From: Phalacrocorax aristotelis
Taxonomy: Eukaryota > Chordata > Aves > Suliformes > Phalacrocoracidae
Assembly: GCF_949628215.1 (NCBI RefSeq)
Contig: NC_134277.1
Location: forward strand, 124,669,963-124,733,962
Reading direction: 5' to 3'
Length of the DNA stretch: 64,000 bases
Shown here piece by piece: positions 60,797-64,000 of the stretch. The notes beneath the pieces are model-generated. The model saw nothing but the letters and a program-made list of their open reading frames with translations. It was not told where the DNA came from and did not search any database. Each line of letters starts with the position of its first letter. Position 1 is the first letter of the stretch. Both the position numbers and the translations under genes were made by a program.

Positions 60797-63700
60797 ACCA
60801 ATGGAAACTGGATCAGCACCTCTGAGCGTGCAGTTCCAGCTGCCAGTTTTAAGACACGAATAGTGTTGCCATCATGTGCCCCTGTGTCTAGCAGGGTGAT
60901 GTCCCGAATACTTGCTTAGGCATGCAAAGCTATTTCTTCTGCTGGGGATCACCTATTTCAAGGAAATAATCCAAAACACTGGATTGTAGTCTACTTTGCA
61001 TGGCCTATTTCTCCTGCCCATTTAGAACACTTCTGGCTTAACCCAAGTACCAGTACCTGAGTATTCTGGCTGACCCCGAGTACAAGTATAGGGGCATAAA
61101 GGCTGAAAGTATACATCTTCTGAATTATAGAAAGGCAAAGAGAGAAGAAATATGTGTAATGGTAATTACTTTTTTTTTTTAACAGGAGTTCCAGGGGGCA
61201 TTTGAGGAACTACCAAACATGACATCTATGCCAGGCAAGTTAATAGAGTCTCTAGCAGAAGAATCAAATTACTAAACACAATGTACCATATTAGAGAACG
61301 CAAATAATATATTCTTCTTGAATATACCTGTATAATAATAGACTTAATTTACATATTCTCTTATACCATCTAAGGGAATAAATGCAAAACATTAACAAAA
61401 AGTGCTACAGCTCTGTAAAGGACAGTCGTGTCTCATACCTCTGCAGGAGTTCTTCATATGTGTAAGCAAGGCTGGTACAGGTAGAGTCCATCCACTTGGA
61501 TTTGTTTCAAAGAGGTATTTAGTGATATGCATCTGCAGGTGCTCTTAAAAATACCCCAGCTCTCACAGCTTAAAAGGAAAGGTCTGTGCATTGGTTTATA
61601 ACTCTTGAATGACGTATATACGACAGAGCGTAGGAAGAAATTATCAGCTTTCACGGTGCAGAAGGGTCTTCAACAGAGTGCAAGAAGCACCTGGCTGGAG
61701 TCTGTGCTGTTCAGCACTCTCAGAAATGTTTGAGAAAGGAGATAAATAATGTAGTGAAAACTTTGCCGATGATAGTGCTACTCCTTTGACAAGCGCACAG
61801 TTAAACTGTGAACCACCCTGCTGGAGGATGGTGGGTATGCTGCAGATTTGCATGCACCTCTATCTGCCCTCTGTCAAACACGTGGGCTCATCTGAAAATT
61901 TTCACTCAGTGTGAGTCCCATGAGGCACTCTCTGTGTTAAGGAACTTCATTGCATTGCAAGGGTAGGCTTTGAGAAAGAAAAGCATTATACAGTCATTAC
62001 AGGAACCTGTCTCGTGTGCCTGTCATCCCTATGACAGCAAGAGACAATCCTCAGCCACCAGTACAAACCCATCTTGTTTCATCAGCTTTGTAGAGCACCT
62101 CATGGTGCCTTATTCATGCTAGTTCATTCTCTGAACTGAATCTTGCTAAAGGTTATTATTGGAAAAGTTCTATGCCTCTATTTTTGGTAAGCATCTATCC
62201 TTTAGGATTCAGGTACTGCAAAACAATTCTCATTTAGCTAATTTTGGTCACGGCAGTGCTTGTCCATTAGCTCCTGGCAGCACAGCTTCACTTGAAGTTG
62301 CTATATTTAGATGGATTTATCAACGTGTGAAACACAGACGGAAAAATGAAAAGCATTCAGCATGCAGGAATAGAAGTCATCAATTGCCTGGATCACAAAG
62401 AACAAAAATATTCAGTAGTTTAATACGAGAAAAATGGATGCAGATGAGTCATCCTCAAGTAAGATTACAGGCAGGTGGATCGTGAGAGTATTTTTCTGTT
62501 CTCCTTTTCCTTCTTCTAATAAGAACAATGTATCATTGTCTCTCATATATTCTGCAAATTACAGAAGTGTCTTGCACAACTGCCGTTTAACGTTTCAGCG
62601 TTCTGTACATCACCTGGCTGTCTTCTGCATGTCCGTACAAGTTTTTAACATTTATAGAAGAAATGGCTAAGAAAGTTTATCCAAGCAAAATATACGTAGA
62701 AGGTCAGGAAAGGTGCACACACTTCTCTAATTCACAGAATATTATTGACAAATACAGAAGTCAAAAATGGCAAAATTTGTAAAGGAGGACATTTTCAAAG
62801 TGGTACCTATACACTAGAAAAGCACAGAGACTAGCCTCACCTTTAAAAACTACCATTCCTAAAACAAGTACTTTGTTTTACCCTAAGGTTATTCATCCAA
62901 GGATTCAGATCAGATCTTCTGAGCGCTCAAGCTTCTGCTTTTTCAAGGCTTAAAACCCATCCTCCCAGGGCAACGTGGAAAGGAGCAGCATGTACATTGC
63001 ATGACAGGGGATAGATGCGAGCCGTAGGCGTGCGCTACTCAGCATGACTTCTTTCAGTGTGAAGGCCCCATGGGTGCAATGGGACATGTTTCTTCTATCA
63101 CAGAACTAACCACCAGGTGCACTTGGTCACCAGACCCTAAATTAAACCTGTTGGTTTTTTGGCAAAGGGGTTTCTGTAGCAGGAGAGAGGTAACAGCAGA
63201 GAAGAAGAAATAACTACAATTCAGGTCTGCTTGTGGGTTGCAAGAGGGAAACATTAGAGGGAATCTAGCTGGTTTTGTAATGTATGAAACTTGAAGCCTT
63301 TTTGAGCATCAGAGCATCAGTGGCTAAGTCCGTACAACACAAATGTAAAGCAGGAAAGTCTTTGTTTTCTAGATAAACTGAGGCAGAGAAATATGAAGAA
63401 ACTAGCTTAAGGTCACGCAAATGGGGAAAACCAAAGAACATATTGTAAATCTGAAGTGCTCCTTTCCCCAAAGCACTGCTCCACAGTATGGAAGAAGACA
63501 ATAGTGCAAAAGAGAAGTGAACCTACAATAAGCTGTCTCTGATGAAAGATGAGAAGAAATATACCCAAATGTGTCCATCTTTGCATCTTCGAGCACCTTA
63601 TCTCATACACGAATAAAATAAATAGAGCTAATTATTTAAATACTTTAATGTTCTGGGGCTTATATCTTTATTTATAATTTTAAATATATATTTCAATTAC

Positions 63701-64000
63701 AGTCACTGACTTTCTTAGTCTTTCTGATGCATTTTTGGTAAAAAACTTCACACCCAATGTTCTCCTGTAGGCTTTTTAGTGGTACAGAACAAAAGAGCAC
63801 AATGGCTTCTGAAAAATCTCATTGGACATCTAGACATGTCTTTAGGTGCCCAAATTATCTGAAGAAACATCTAGCATGATTTGATATTGCAAGGAAGTAT
63901 AAAAATTACTCCAAACTGGAGCAAATCCCAGTGATTTCTGATGACTCACTGATACACAACTAACTTCTTATCCTGTAGAGAAAATGCTATGACAGTTGTA
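60797..64000. other. Intergenic sequence at the right end
   Basis: AT-rich sequence without a gene I can support. Frames at 61454-61853 minus and 62159-62485 plus have no recognisable features. A plus-strand polypyrimidine tract with AACAG at about 61169-61184 resembles an acceptor but no convincing exon follows. No transposon family recognised. Confidence 0.55.

Noticed and set aside
62159..62485. 108-codon open frame on the plus strand
   Set aside because: No family features, no convincing splice sites at its edges, and it sits in ordinary AT-rich intergenic sequence.
58846..64000. First exons of RGS20, expected here from mammalian gene order
   Set aside because: I looked for its known N-terminal and RGS-domain sequence in plus-strand frames and found none. 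It probably begins beyond the window or uses an unrecognisable 5' exon.

Overview
This is vertebrate nuclear DNA from a bird. It is AT-rich, has CR1 retroposon 3' ends of the avian type, avian ERV-L LTRs, and one widely split gene with GT-AG introns. A non-galliform (Neoaves) bird is my guess only, from the style of the long LTR at 48.6-49.7 kb. There are no operons, CRISPR arrays or prokaryotic features.

The window is dominated by one complete minus-strand gene, ATP6V1H, which encodes subunit H of the vacuolar H+-ATPase V1 sector. I reconstructed 13 coding exons between 56536 (ATG) and 8260 (stop). Every intron is GT-AG and every junction keeps the frame. The exons total 1443 nt and give an intact 480-residue protein. 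A non-coding first exon is inferred in a CpG island at about 57.94-58.56 kb, next to an E-box of the TFEB/MITF (CLEAR-like) class. A poly(A) signal lies at 8003-8008. The 54-nt exon 7, which separates the two known mammalian isoforms, is present and in phase.

Left of the gene, in opposite orientation, is an old ERV-L-type provirus (74-6847). It has both LTRs, a 5-bp AATAT target duplication, a primer-binding site and decayed gag, pro, RT, RNase H and partial integrase. A CR1 element is nested between gag and pro. It is broken by stop codons, a frameshift, an altered catalytic box and loss of the integrase core.

Two further LTR-like elements lie in introns: about 41245-41715 in intron 5, and about 48605-49679 in intron 2, only some 30 bp from the exon 3 splice acceptor. 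Two CR1 fragments pointing in opposite directions flank the promoter CpG island.

Right of the promoter (58.6-64 kb) is intergenic sequence. In mammals RGS20 follows ATP6V1H head-to-head here, but I could not recognise any RGS20 exon. Two exon-like open frames at 59.9-60.8 kb, one per strand, look somewhat protein-like but I could not identify them. I found no clear new biological system. The best leads are the LTR beside the exon 3 acceptor with its continuous antisense reading frame, the unidentified frames near 60 kb, and the bird-specific start codon of ATP6V1H.
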